From positions 3,348,001 to 3,412,000 of the forward strand of contig JAQQWL010000009.1 in NCBI GenBank assembly GCA_038363925.1: a DNA stretch of 64,000 nucleotides, given 5' to 3'. Positions 10,652 to 23,221 of the stretch are shown here, piece after piece (position 1 is the stretch's first letter; each line of letters opens with the position of its first letter). Below the pieces are notes generated by a model. That model ran no database searches. It was not told where the DNA came from and saw only the letters and a program-made list of their open reading frames with translations. The DNA comes from Apiospora phragmitis. Its lineage: Eukaryota > Ascomycota > Sordariomycetes > Amphisphaeriales > Apiosporaceae. A program made the position numbers and the translations under genes.

Positions 10652-12926
10652 TATTTTGTGTGATTGTTATATCATTGGAAGAGCCAGCTGGTTTGACCGT
10701 TAATAATGGCTTGGGAATAAGGGATGTGTCATAACAGGTGCAGCATCTATATAGTAGTACTCGTGGCAGACGAGCTGAAGGTATTGCTGGGAACCCCTAA
10801 AGTCCGACTACCTGCTGGGGAGCCTACATAGACTTAAACCCTGTTTCCCCCACACTTTAGAAGGATTATCGTCAGCAGCGTGCGGGGAAACCCCCATCAC
10901 GGCATTTGCCAAGGGAGTCGGGACACTCGAAGGTCCACTTCGAGTGAAGTCGACTGGTCATCCTCGCGGCTTTTCGCTGGTCAATCTACCGAGGGTGTCG
11001 TTGGGTCTTTGGAAATGCTGCGGAACCGGTCCGGCCCAGAACTATTAGCCCAGAACTAAGCTTACCTCATCGTTCATTACGTCTAGCCTCAGCATGATCC
11101 CGAGATTGTCCGTCGTCGCAATCCAAGCATAGATCCAGTCTTTGTCTATTCCACTGCCCAAATGCTCTTGGTATACGGGTCGTGACACTATTTTGGCGCG
11201 TCTTTGTCAGGGGCATATTCGGCGATCCTGTTCTGTTTCGACCACTCAGGTATACAGTGACGGAAAATAGACAGCTTAAATCCAAAAACACAGTAACGCA
11301 ATCTTGTTTCCATTCGGAGTATATACTCCTCTATTCTGGGAAAGTAGGGCATTCTGAAGGTGTCCCACGCCACAAACAACTGAACCATGCAGACCCCCTT
11401 TCTTGAGCCTTGCTCGGTCCTAAAATTTGCATCTACACATTGGCCCCTTCATATTGAGCTCGTTGTATATACTGATACCTCAGAATCGTGCCAAGGAGCC
11501 AACAACTGCTCCCACGAACAGTGTCCCTTGGCGAGGCCAAGCCCGGTGGAGATAAATATTCCTTCTCTAAAGAGACCCCAAGTCCCATTCATGGCTGAAA
11601 CGGGCTACCGCCACGGCATCGCTTTACACCGGGGCGTAAGTAGATTGCTAACTGCATCCTGTTATTGTTTGCATGACAAAGTACCCCCGAAAAGTACCGT
11701 TAGAGAAGTATACTGCAGTATGACAGCCATTCTGTCTGCAATGCCCAGACTTTCACCGTATGTAGACATAACAATACTCGGAAAGGTGGCGTTCTCATGT
11801 TTGCACGTCGTGGAACTAGTCGACGCATCGTATCTTGGCCGATGACTTCATCGCAATACTATTGCGATGGAGAACGCACGTAAGCAGCAAAAGCAGTAAG
11901 GCTTGCTTTGCCGAATCCTGCGCCAGCCGTATATGACATAGCTCAATCATCATGCCATAAAACCCGTTCGAGGGAACGAGCGATGTTTGCTTACTGGAGC
12001 CCACGAGTAAGTAATCGTACTTCTCCGTGGTCTCTGCTCTGGTACTGACTCGGCGAAAATAGAACAAGCTGCCTTCCTCATCATCCTTACATACATGCTA
12101 GGGAGTGCCGGGTCGATCTCCTCAAGCAGGCTCGTGTTGGATGTAGGTAGACGTGGCTCAGCCCAAACAAGGTATCCTCTCTGGATTTCAGGGATGGATT
12201 GGGTCAAGTGCTACAACGCAAGTCAAAGCAGTTAGGAATTTGCTGAAACCAGTATCTCGTCTACATGGCCCGATCGAAAACTGCGATGCAGAAAAAATTG
12301 CGAAGTATTCAGGGGGGCAAGAGGAAGATAAGTAGAACAAAACGGTGCTGGTGTAAGTCAGTCTAGCTCGCCAAGTTAAACAGAAGTGACTCCCGAGGCG
12401 GGGGGCCGGATTCGAGGCCGGATCCGCTGGCGAAAGTACCATGGCTGAGTGCAAACCGTCAGATATATCTGGGATGAGCTAAAAATAGCACATATGCACA
12501 GTCTTTGTTTTTTGGTGTAACGGTAGGGTTCTTAAAGTTGACTGCGGGCTTGGACCAAGCTAAGTAAGGGATGTTTGGCCCCCGTGCCGGAGGAATACGA
12601 CTCCTATTTATACGGCGCATGCTTACGGTTGATCCGCTCAACACACCGGGGGCTCTGCAAGTACCTCCATGCATTCGCACGGCACGGGTAGTACAAGACA
12701 CATGCACAGCCTGCATACCCTTGTCTGGGAGGCCTTATAAGTGAATCTGGCCCTCGAAAAAGAGAAACGCGATCATGAAGCCGTTCGTCCACTTTGAGAG
12801 AAACAAAAGTGTCGACCAATCCGTACATTCTTCTAGTTAATAGTTGCGTTTACCCAATGTGATTCAGTTTCTAGTGAGATCTCTTCTTTACAGCCTTCCT
12901 ATCTTACGAGTTACATTATATACAAA
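10652..12926. other. Long intergenic region
   Basis: About 2.3 kb with only short ORFs that lack splice signals or family resemblance. It includes the promoter of the MFS gene. I see nothing that can be named. Confidence 0.45.
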
Positions 12927-13307
12927 ATGTCGAAAAGGGGGTCACCCATTGACCCGGATGAGGTTCTGCAGAATCCAACCTTCAGTCGATCCATCGGTTT
13001 CATACAAGACGTTCAGGCAAGCCATGCATTGATATCTCAGATGCCACATCTCGAGAGCGAGTTCTGACGCCATATGCAGAAACGATTTCAACGAACACCC
13101 CAAGTATACAATGAGTTCCTGAATGCCTTCAGCGAACTTCATGGGCCAGGCCAGGGAACCGAGAGCGCAGACTTGGGAAAGGCGGTTGCGGTCGTTCATG
13201 GCAAGATGAAAGCGATATTCGAGAACCAACAAGATCTATTGAGGGAGTTCGAAACGTTCTTACCGGAGTGGTATGATGACAGACTCAAGACAGAGGACAA
13301 AGAATAG
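12927..13307 (+). pseudogene. Small PAH-domain (Sin3-like paired amphipathic helix) ORF split by one TGA
   Basis: One frame runs from ATG 12927 (MSKRGSPIDPDEVLQNPTF) to a stop at 13305-13307, interrupted only by TGA at 13065-13067. The downstream half reads VYNEFLNAFSELHG, later AIFENQQDLLREFETFLPEW. This follows the pattern of a Sin3 PAH repeat (VYxxFLxxL, long loop, LFxxxPxLLxxFxxFLP). PAH domains bind short amphipathic helices of transcription factors. At 126 coding codons this is far shorter than Sin3, so it would be a stand-alone domain. The TGA sits in a context where CGA (Arg) would fit, one C-to-T change away, which is consistent with RIP or an ordinary nonsense mutation. Alternatively only the part from ATG 13074 is translated. 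Confidence 0.5.
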
Positions 13308-14326
13308 CCGGCCAGAGGTGTACATCGATCCTGTTGGTCACATCACCAACTTCACGGCCAGCATGAGAGAAGGAAAGAGATATCTTCATAGATGCGATCA
13401 GATTTGTAGTCTTGCCACTTTCATCTTCCACTTACTTAGTTGCACATTCTTGGGGAGAGATAGCTGGTTGAAGATGTGAGTGCGGACCTGCATTTAAGTA
13501 CGTAACAGGCCTGCGGAAGACCCAATTCGAGACCCGCTCACTTCAGAGCCTACATACAGATAAATCAATATCTCATACGTAACATGGATGGTGGTCTATG
13601 CTAGGTCGCTAGCCAGCGATGCTAGCAAATTAGGCACAGTAATCGCCACCAACGAAAAGCTAGAAGATTCAACGTTTTTTCAGCTGTACCGGTTATAACA
13701 TCAAGGAAGCCTTTCGAGTTTCACGATTGGTATCGTGTTGCAAAAGCTGAAGCACAGTTGATGGCTAGTAATTACGCCTTATTGCGACATGCCGACGTCT
13801 GTAATTAGGCCGAGTGAGTGATGACTGAAGGCCACTAGTAGCGTGCTGATTTCCTTGGGCTCATTTGAGAGTCGGGCTCTATCTAACATGGACGGAAGAA
13901 GGCCTTCTACTCCGCAGAACACCGATGTATCAGCGAATGCCAGACCCTGCGCCCCTGGGGTTCCGAGGAGGAAACAAGGAAGGCAGCGTCCGGCCTTACG
14001 GGGTAGGTAGTGCTCGCCTATTGCTCGCGTGTCTGACGTGTGAGGTGTGAGCAGATCAATGCGGCTCAAGATCCCAAACGGTCGGGTGCTGCTCCACTGA
14101 AGCTGGCAGTTTTCACTGATGAGAACAAGCGCGCCCCATCAATAAGTAGTGCCCCTGTCAAAATATTATAGCACTAAGGATGGCGTGATTGGGCCCATCA
14201 ATGATGAATAGGAAAAACTCCGTTCGTATAATGACCCGAAGCTCCCAGTCCCTTCTCCTTGCATCCAGCCAGCCAGCGTCAGAGAAACCTTACCAGAGAC
14301 CGGGACTGGTACTACGGAGCCATACC
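13308..14326. other. Intergenic
   Basis: About 1 kb upstream of the UNC93-like gene. An open frame extends from 14189 into that gene, but I take it as leader. No other gene is supported. Confidence 0.45.
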
Positions 14327-15780
14327 ATGTCGAGCCATTCCACGCACTCGGTAGAAGCGCCGGGCGCTAGCCCGGTGAAGCATTCCATTTTCCGCTCCGT
14401 GCCATTCCAGATCACCGTGGCCTGCGGTGTCTCCTTTACAGCCCCAGGCATGTGGGATGCTCTTGGCGGACTCGGTGCTGGCGGTGCTGCTGAGCCCTAT
14501 GCAGTCTCTGCTGCCAACGCCATCGTCTATGGATTATTCGCGATACTGTGCGTCGCGGCTGGCGCCATCAACAACCGGATAGGCCTTCGTTACGGTTTGG
14601 CGCTGGGCGCCATAGGTATCCCCTGTACGGTGCTGGACTGTACACCAACAACGTCAACGCGACTACATGGTTCATGTTGTTCGGGAGCGCCCTCTGCGGT
14701 ATCTCGGCTGGGTTCTTCTGGGCCGCCGAGGCCGCCATCATCATTGGCTACCCATCTCCCCAGGACCGCGCCTTCTACTTGGCGATATGGCAGACGGCCA
14801 AAGCGGCCGGGCCAATTGTTGGCGGAGCTATCAACCTGGGCCTCAACGCGAACAAGTCGTCTTCGGGATCGGTTGGCTCCGCTACATATATCGTCTTCAT
14901 CGCCATCATGTGCCTCGGCTTCCCGATTGCGCTTTGCCTGAGCCCCGCGGACAGGGTGTGGCGCGCAGAGATGGGACCAAAGTCGTCGTTCATAAACAGC
15001 CAACCTGGGGTGGCGAGTTCAAAGCCGTCTTCAAGCTGATGGCGTCGCGTCGGATCTTGCTGCTGATGCCGGCCTTCTTTATCAGCTACTTTTACAACGG
15101 TTTCTTAAGCACGTGGTTAACCACGTACTTCACCGTCCGAGCGCGGGCCTTCTCGTCGTTCTTTACCAACTTCGCCGGCATCTTCAGCTCGTTCATGATC
15201 GCCGCGGTGCTTGACCGGCAGGCCATCTTCATCAAGACACGTGCCAAGATGGCATTCTCTGCCACCGTGGTGGTTCTTATCGGCACATGGATCTGGGCCA
15301 TCATCCTGCAGAAACAGTTCTATGACGCAGAGACATCGCCAGTATTCGACTGGTTCAAGGGCGGCTTCGGGAAGACGTACGCCTTGGTGTTTTTCTGGAC
15401 CTTTGCCGGACAGGCGTTCCAGCAGTTCCTCTACTGGCTGGTCGGACAATATGCGACCAACTTGTCGTCTCTGTCGCACCATACAGGAATCCTCCGTGGA
15501 TTCGAAGCGCTTGGCCAGACCGTCGCGTGGGCGTAAGTTACATGGTGCTGAGCCCCTACCGAGTTGATGATTGCTAATAATCTTGTGCAGTATGCAAAGC
15601 CAGGGCCATGCCAACCACTTTGTCAGCATTGGCCTTAACTTTGGCATTCTACTCCTCGCTATTTTCCCGACATGGGTGGTGCTTTCCGAGTTGGAGCACA
15701 GCCATGAGGTGCAAGTGCCAGAAGTCAACCTGGATGAGGGCCATGTCTCTGACGACAACCCCAAGACACTCAAAAAATAG
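14327..15780 (+). CDS. UNC93-like (DUF895) MFS membrane protein
   Basis: Exons 14327-15532 and 15591-15780 are joined by a GTAAGT...CTAAT...GTGCAG intron. The start MSSHSTHSVEAPG precedes the first hydrophobic segments. Characteristic stretches are FTAPGMWDALGGLGAGG, WFMLFGSALCGISAGFFW with AAEAAIIIGYPSP, and LMASRRILLLMPAFFISYFY. This is the fungal UNC93/DUF895 branch of the major facilitator superfamily, whose cargo is generally unknown. Two single bases are missing, near 14616 (Gly-Tyr-Pro-Leu-Tyr) and near 14955 (before RRDGTKVVV). Restoring both gives 466 codons. The N-terminal 67 and C-terminal 40 residues are hydrophilic. An upstream in-frame ATG at 14189 would add 46 residues, but the chosen ATG gives the usual short cytosolic N-terminus. 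Confidence 0.88.
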
Positions 15781-16422
15781 AATTGAGTGCGGCCTAGAGT
15801 GGCCTGGGACGATTGTGCTTCAACAGCACTGAGATAGTATCAATTAATAAGATTCGAACAAAGAAGCCCGGACTTGTGGGAAGAGTGAGCTCATAAGCAT
15901 AGCGTGACTCGACCGAATGCAGCAAGTCTAATAAAAGGAGGAGTGCAGGAGCCTGACTGTGCCGTGTAGATGAATTAAAGTGAAGACCTTCCTAGGTTAG
16001 CCACCGTGGCTCAATCTTATTCCTATCTAAAGTTCTTGCGATTAGATAAGTAGGTATAATGTAGATAGTGGACAAAGCACCTAACCTAAGCCACACTTTC
16101 CAGGCAGGCTAAGTACCTACTAACCTTTCAGCCCCAGCACCTCCAAAACCATCCATGTTCGAGCTTGCTCCTGGTTTTTGCGGTTGCGGAATTCCTGCTC
16201 TGGCCAATCGAAGGCAGCGATACGGATGCTAATCCCTAGCTCAGCTGTCAGCGCGCGTCTCCTACCACTTCAGCGCTGTCGAACCTTCCTTACCCAACCA
16301 TCACCACCATCACCGGACGCCAACCTCTGCTCACAACAATTTACCATTGCCATTGACTACCATTACCATCGCCGTTAATCACACCTGCACATCCGTTGTC
16401 CTCAGTCATTGCCACCTTCACC
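15781..16422. promoter_or_regulatory. Intergenic and leader of the zinc finger gene
   Basis: AT-richer 3' UTR-like sequence is followed by a C/T-rich leader (about 16250-16420) ending in CACC-ATG, a usual fungal start context. Several CCTAGG/TACCTA-like motifs lie at 15990-16130. Confidence 0.4.
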
Positions 16423-17529
16423 ATGGGCAAGAAGAAGCGCGGCCATCCCGATGTCGAGGAGATCCTGGCGCGACCCTGGTGCTACTATTGCGAACGAGAT
16501 TTCGAGGATTTGAAGTTGTTGATCTCCCATCAGAAGGCCAAACACTTCAAATGCGACCGTTGTGGGCGGCGCTTGAATACTGCCGGTGGTCTCTCGGTCC
16601 ACATGAACCAAGTCCATAAAGAATCCTTGTCACACGTCGAAAATGCTCTCCCCAATCGTCAAGGGCTCGACGTCGAGATTTTCGGCATGGAGGGTATCCC
16701 CGAGGATGTCGTGCAGCAGCATAACCAGCGCATCATCCAGAACTTCTACCAGGCTCAAGCCGATCGATACGCCGCCACTGGTAACCCTTCGCCCGGCCAG
16801 GGTTGCAAGAACCCTCCCAAAAAGCTCAAGATCGAGAATCCAGACGACATCAAGAAGCGCTTAGCCGAACATCGCGCCCGTATTGCCGCCCTGAAGGCTG
16901 CAGGAGGAGCACCTACTCACACACCGCCCGTTGCTGCGCCAGATGGCCAGAGTCCAGCCCAGAGCGCATCTCCCGGTACATTCGTACGTCGCCTTGTCCC
17001 ATGTTCAATCATTGCTATCGTAAATTTGCTAACAACCTCTCTCACAGAACTCTCCATTTCCTCCTCCTGGAGGTCAATATCCCGGCTTCCCTCCTCAAGG
17101 CGCTCCCGGATTTTCTCCTCCCCCGCAATACCCCCAGGGCGGCTTCAACTACCCTCCCTCCAACCTTCCCTCGCGGCCGGGATCCAATCTTCCTGTGCCT
17201 AGTGGCCTCCCCCTCGACCAGGCCAACCTGGTTTCCCTGGCTACTCTCCCAATGCTTCGACGGTCGACGAGTTGGTGGCAAGTGCGTCAGGTCAACAGGG
17301 CGATCACATCGACCAGATGATCCGCGATCTCGAGCGAGGAGGGGGTCCTGCCAGTAAGGGCGACTCGGCAACCCCTGGCGCACCCGCGTCGGCAGAAGAG
17401 CCGGCGCCTGAAAAGAAGAGCAAGAAGGAAAAGGACAAGAATGTCAGGATGGTATACGACGATGAGTTGAGCCCGGAGGAGAGGATGGCTCTTATGCCCA
17501 GATACGCTTTCGTGCCGCAAGCGGCATGA
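16423..17529 (+). CDS. C2H2 zinc finger protein, ZNF207/BuGZ type
   Basis: Exons 16423-16983 and 17048-17529. The N-terminus MGKKKRGHPDVEEILARPW is followed by two closely spaced C2H2 fingers: CYYCERDFEDLKLLISHQKAKHF, given here only by its Cys and His positions near residues 20-42, and a second finger CDRCGRR...H...H ending near residue 67. This pair is the hallmark of ZNF207/BuGZ, a nuclear and microtubule-associated protein linked in animals to Bub3 and spindle assembly. The rest is Pro/Gly/Gln-rich (PPPGGQYPGFPPQG) with a Lys-rich acidic end, as in the family. One C appears missing in the C-run at 17209-17213; restoring it joins GLP to RPGQPGFPGY and gives 348 codons. Fungal function is not established. 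Confidence 0.85.
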
Positions 17530-18465
17530 GGGCGTGGCCTAGAAGAACACATTGTACCATATATTGTGCCGGGGGTGTTGAGGCGTTGGTAACGCTCGTG
17601 GCACGGGAATAATGGTGCCGAGATCAACAGCGCACTGCCTGAAAGGAATACAGCTATGTCGGCGATACAGGCCACAAGTCGATCTGGGACTGCGCGACTA
17701 TGCATCCATCAAGCCATGAGTTTCCTCATTCCGTCCGCTTCTCGGGCTGGAAAAAGAATCAATTCAATAACGCGTCTTGAAAAGCTATGCACACCGTGCG
17801 TATACTTTGCAACGTCCCTCTCCCAGAGACGCATCTGCGTGATGTTGTCCTGCACTGACCATTGGCCCGTCTTAGGTGAGCATCAACTACTGGCTTCGAA
17901 TTGTGGTTGTGCCGCCCCTAGTAGGCAACGTAAGCCGAATCACACAGAATGAGCCAGATTGATAACAACCTCTTGGGGTCTTCCAATCTCGGAGATAGAT
18001 GACCCTGCTCGTTGTGACCAGCAAGGATGCTTGTATGATGTTCTAAGACACCCGGAAACCTATGACCTGAAGCACAACCAGGATATATATCCGATATAAG
18101 TATGTTAGTTACTGCTCAATCTTTGCGTACCTCCGATTACTTTGGGCCTGTATCATAATTACTAAAAACATAATCGTATATCTGTGTCCTCATGAAAGCT
18201 CAGGGGTCGCTTTGATAATCATCTCGATCACCACTCAGCTTCATACCGACTGCGCCTTTCCCAGAATATCATACTTATTTTACCCCAGTCACTCACTATA
18301 CTTGCCGGATATTCGTGGTTTTGCTCATGTCGTGCCAGCATTGGGGCGGCTGGTTGATTCCATGTCAAAGAAAGCTGACATCGATCCTCCCAGCCCACTT
18401 CTTCCACTTCTTCCACTTCCTTCCATCGTTTCGACCAACTCGTGGATTCCGATGGGAGTACAGCC
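17530..18465. other. Intergenic
   Basis: About 0.9 kb. No supported gene; the last 150 bases are C/T-rich and probably the leader of the next gene. Confidence 0.45.
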
Positions 18466-19780
18466 ATGCCCGCCGACGCTTCACACATTCAAAATCCCGG
18501 TCCATTGAATAGACCTGGTAGCCCGGTCTCGCGGCTGCTTCAGAAGCCCATTCGTGCCTTGGAGGAGTACGAGGAGCTTCGCCATGGCGGTCACTGTGCC
18601 TTTGTTGCCCTGGATTGCGAATTTGTCTCCGACGTACACTGGGATGCCGAACCCGATCCTGCAAAAGTCTTCGCATCCCAGGCTCCGACCGAGGTGGGGC
18701 TTGCATTCGCCCATGATTCTTTCCGGCCTACTGCTGCTGCTGCTGTCGCCGGTACTGAGACAAGAGAAGAGCCCAGTCTAAGAGACTTCTGTCGTGAATA
18801 TCGCGTCGAGGCCCTCTCAATTAAAGTCCAGGAGCCTTATCTCGAAAAGCTCCAGCAGATCGCTCAGAAGCCCCCGGTAGGAGAATAAGGGCCGCGGCAA
18901 GCTTCGCGAGGACTTTCGATTTGGTGGCACGGAATTCGTGCCTGTCAAACAGGTCGAGGCCCGGGTTTGCCAAGTCGTCAAGCAATACCGCGACAGCAGG
19001 CCCGGTGCGAAAGTGGTCCTGGTAGGTTACGCCCTAGATGCTGACTTCAATGCCATGCGCCAGGCTTTTCCGGCGCTGGCCGACCTGTGTGACGGCTTTC
19101 TCGATCTGAGCACCGTCATCCGTTCTTCCGTCTTCACCGCGGCAGCTGTCATCGAACCGCCCGGCCTGCGGTCGCTGCTCAAGCTGTTCGGATACCCCCA
19201 GGACGATTACGGCCTTAGTGAGAGCATATACCATAATGCGGGCAACGATGCCGTCAAAACTTTGGCACTGCTGAATGATCTGGTCATGCCCGATCATATT
19301 GAGACCCTGCGGCTGCGCCAACAGATTCCGCGCGAAATCCTATTGTTCGATGATTTGAAGCTTGAAGATGCTAGGAACGTCGCTTTCGTTCGGCCCGCAG
19401 ATGGCCTGCTTCTACCTACCGCGCTGGATAGTGTGCTAAAGTTGGCTATTCTCGCCCTTCCGTACCGGCCTCAAATGGTGGGTATGCACAAGCAGCTCAA
19501 GAAACTGCCGGGTTCTGCGGAGAAGATCCATGTGCTCCGAGGCTGGGTGCGTTTTGGCTATGCCGAGGATATGGAGGCCTTTTTCGAAGAGAAAGATCAC
19601 ATAATGTATGAGGGTGCGGAGGTCAGAATCGTTCCACGAGGCGCTGCAGCGAGCCATACAAGAAAAGCGACTACTGGTCTGAAGGCTGGCCGACCTCATG
19701 AGACGAACGAGATAGGAAGTCCTCATGAGAGTGAGAGAAAAGCGGAAGAAGACCTACTTCTCCCTGGGCTCTTCCAGTAA
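18466..19780 (+). CDS. Gfd2/YDR514C-like protein with RNase H/DEDD nuclease-like fold
   Basis: The frame starts MPADASHIQNPG. The core has FVALDCEFV (the Asp-x-Glu of a DEDD exonuclease fold, about residue 45), then TEVGLAF, VVLVGYALDADFNAM, FLDLSTV and ESIYHNAGNDAVKTLALL. The last contains the His...Asp that normally ends the active site. This order matches the Gfd2/YDR514C C-terminal domain family, related to DEDDh 3'-5' exonucleases; whether it is catalytic is unknown. At 18880 one extra G breaks the frame (stop TAA at 18886). Removing it joins KPPV to ENKGRGKLREDF and gives 438 codons. The C-terminal 80 residues are charged and variable. The start was chosen at the ATG because the upstream in-frame codon is GTG. 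Confidence 0.78.
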
Positions 19781-20724
19781 ACCTGTCGTATTGCTCGACT
19801 TCATTGGTGGAGGGCATAGAGACTGAGTAAGGTACTTCAAGGGTCATTGCTGCGGCTATAGAGCAAACGGTATCGGCTGCAGTCTCGCTGCCCTTTACCC
19901 TAGCTCACTGACGTTTAGCCCTCAACCCGGTCAGCTCGGGACTACAGGCTGAAACATCTGACTACTGGATTCCCTATTCCAGATTTGCATGCGACAGTGG
20001 ACGTCGCCTGGATATCCTGTATCCATGGAAGCATCTAATAACTGTCTCTACTTCATCCTGGAGTGGCTGGAATTCTGCGAAATCTACGTTGGACCAGATC
20101 GCTTACGCTTATATCTGCGGAATGTGATTTAGCCTCTCAGAATTCCTACTACGAGGCACATCTGAACAGTCCTATGTATGTGCTCCCCGATTTCCCGTGG
20201 ATAATACACAAGCATCGTCATGATGCAGGATAGTTGGCACTGATTGGTTTATAGGCTCGCCTGTTGCCTGTGGTTGTCGGTTGGAGCAAGCCGATCCCTT
20301 TCGGGGAGTGGGGGTTGGGGCACCCTGTCTGTCCATATCGCATCCTTGACAAGATAGGATACCTCCCGATAGCTTTATCTTCAACCCCGGAATTTGACCT
20401 ATTGCCACGCGATTAGAAGCTGTACGCCAAGCTGTCAGCTCTCCACTATCAGAATGCCGTGCCTATCCAGAGTCTTCGTTGCGAACAGGCCCCGGTCGGC
20501 GGTCGATGCCAATACTATCTATTCCTCCAGACCATATCAGATAGGCCGCGAAATGGCAATGATGGCTGTTTCATTCGTCATATATGATACCTCAGTGGGC
20601 ACTTACCTATGAGTCTGGTTCGCCGTCGCTGGTGGCCCAGCAACCATCTCGGACGTTCTCCCATTGTCATCGTCACTCCTAGCCCGTCAGCGCAGTGGTG
20701 ACAAAGTTTGATAAGCGAGACAGG
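19781..20724. other. Intergenic
   Basis: About 0.9 kb; no supported gene. It holds the promoter of the NCS1 permease. Confidence 0.45.
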
Positions 20725-22722
20725 ATGGTTCATTTCCCCAGTAGGCACGCCATCGCGGCGCCTTTCCAGTTCGCCGAGGCTTTTCGCGATTTCCTTCGCG
20801 CCCCACAGACAGCAGATGGACGAGAGCAAATTGGCAACGAGAAGTGGTCCAATCGCGATCTCGAGCCGACACACCCCGAGGAGCGAACATGGACGGCCAT
20901 GAGCCTTCCCATGTACTGGTTCACTAACATGTTCAGCGTGACAGGGTGGAACGTCGCCGCCAGTCTGATCGCCATCGGTCTGACCTGGCAGCAGGCCTTC
21001 ATCTCAGCCGTTCTCGGCTGTCTCCTGTCTTCGCTCGCCATCATCTTCATGGCGCGACCCGGCGTCATGTACCACGTCGGATACCCCATCATCGCGCGGG
21101 CGACCTTCGGCATGTACGGGTCGTACTTCTTCATCTTCATCCGCGCCGCGGTCTGCATCATATGGTACGGCGTACAGAGTTTCTACGGAGCGAACCTCAT
21201 CTTCGTCTGTTTCCGCTGCATATTCGGCGACCTGTGGGCGAAGTGGCCCAACGCTCTGCCCGCTTCAGCCCATGTCCCCTCCAAGCAACTGCTGGGCTTC
21301 TTCATCGTCTGGGCTGCCGAGTTTCCCTTTGTGGGTTTCTATCTTTAGCCCTCGGAGACGCACTCGACGTATGCTGACCAGAAGCTAGATGTTCATTCAC
21401 CCCACCAAGATCCGACACCTTTTCACCGTCAAGGGAATTGTCATGCCGATCGCTGTCTTTGGCTTCTTTGGCTGGGCGATGGCGAATGGTGCTGGGCTCA
21501 GCGCGCTGGATGCAGCTAACAAGGCAGGGGAGAAGGTCGCTGCGACTACAACACTTGGCTGGGCTGTGATGGTACGAAACAGCACGTCGAATTGATAACG
21601 GGGACAAGTGTGCTAAACTGTGAGCAGAACGGCATCAACGTCATCTTGGGAACTCTGTCGCCCATGCTGGTGAACCAACCTGATCTGGCACGCTACTGCC
21701 AGAAGTCGTGGCACGCCGGCGCGCTGCAGGGCATCATTGCCTTCTTGGCCAAGGTTCTCGTTTTTTTCCTTGGTCTGGCTAGTACGGCGGTTCTTACGCC
21801 TACACTAGGAAAGGCCTATTGTAAGTTGTCGCACTCTTGCCGGGAGTGAGTCGTATACATCAGACTGACACGGCCCAAAGGGAATCTGTGGGATTTGCTA
21901 GATGCTATCTTGGATCATTATTGGGGACCAGCGGCCCGCGCCGGGGTCTTCCTCGTGTCTCTCAGCTTCCTTCTAGCTGTCATTGCCACCAATTTTGGGT
22001 CCAACTCGATACCGTTCGGGGCCGACCTGACCGGGCTATTCCCCAAGTATATGACCATCAAACGTGGGCAGATCTTGTGCGCGATTCTCGGTGTCGCCGT
22101 CGTGCCCTGGGAGCTTCTTGCCAGTGCCCAAGCGTTCCTGTCGTTCCTTGGCTCCTACAACATCTTCATGGCGCCACTCTGTGGAATCATTATTACGGAC
22201 TACGTGTGGGCGAAAGCTGGCAACTACCATATCCCTTCGGCCTACGACGGGACGAAACGCAGCGCCTACTGGTACTGGGGTGGGGTCAACTGGATCGCAG
22301 TCTCGGTAAGCAACAGCATGCCTGTAAACGTAAACCACTTTCGGGCACAGACCGGCTTATTCTGACAATTTGCGCAATAGGCTTGGGTCGGTGGGATGGC
22401 GTTTGGACTTCCTGGGCTCGTTGCGCAGTACCAACCGCAGGCAGTCAGTCAGGCCGCCAAAGACCTGTACAAACTTGGGTGGATTATCACTTTTGCGGCT
22501 GCCTCGATTCTCTACAGTATCATGACGCTCTTCGCCAGGCCGCGTATTTTGCCTGCAGGATACGAGGGTCTGCCGCTCTCGTTCGAGTACATGGCCAAGA
22601 ACGGCCGAGAAGGTTTCCTGGATGGTGAAAGGGACGGTGTAGGTGTTGCAGTGTCGCCGGTCCTGACAGCGGCTGCGGACAGTAGCAAGGATAGGGAAAA
22701 GATCTCCGAGATGACAGTCTGA
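20725..22722 (+). CDS. NCS1-family nucleobase/allantoin-type permease
   Basis: Five exons: 20725-21330, 21389-21571, 21628-21820, 21881-22305 and 22381-22722, summing to 583 codons with no frame error. Conserved elements include NRDLEPTHPEERTWTAMS before the first membrane segment, WNVAASLIAIGLTWQQA, GVMYHVGYPIIARATFG, IHPTKIRHLFTVKG, DLTGLFPKYMTIKRGQ and GIIITDYVWAK. These are typical of the fungal Fur-type NCS1 transporters that import uracil, uridine, allantoin or related compounds by H+ symport, with twelve membrane helices. The first intron has an unusual GTGGGT donor, but GCTGAC and CTAG signals support it. The amidase gene 0.5 kb downstream in the same direction suggests uptake followed by hydrolysis of an amide or ring-derived nitrogen source; that link is inference. 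Confidence 0.92.
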
Positions 22723-23221
22723 GTGGAGAAGAGGCCGATTCGTAATAGGAACCAATTAAGTAAGTACACATAGATGAAGTACACACTTTGTAATTCACGA
22801 ATGATGTCTCCAGTAATGAAGGAGTATGATGGAGAGCTGGAGAGCCAAGCGGGGCCTATTCTGGGGAGGAGGGGGGGAAAAGGAAACGTTCATGACATGG
22901 TAGGTAGATACTTGCCAGAGAATTCCCGGTGTCCCTGTGTTCCGACGCAACAACATGCACCAAGTAAGGACCATCTATTACATACATGACTTCTATCCAC
23001 GCTCGTTCGCACAACCCGAATCCTACTCGAGTCAGACACCCGACACTAGTGAAGGACACCGACACGCCCACTTTCGGGGTACCGACCGATAACCGCTCCG
23101 ATGGGGTCACTCCAAATCGTCGCGGGAGCCCATCCGATCACGGCTCCCGATTGACGTATATGAAAGGGGGCTTGGTCATGAAACCTCCCCTCTCGTCTAT
23201 CTGTACAAACGTGCGCTTACC
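22723..23221. other. Intergenic between permease and amidase
   Basis: 499 bp, no gene seen. It contains a GGGGAGGAGGGGGGGAAAAGG run near 22862-22882. Confidence 0.4.

Noticed and set aside
15117..15773. 218-codon minus-strand ORF
   Set aside because: Antisense to the UNC93-like gene and its intron; low-complexity, no motif.
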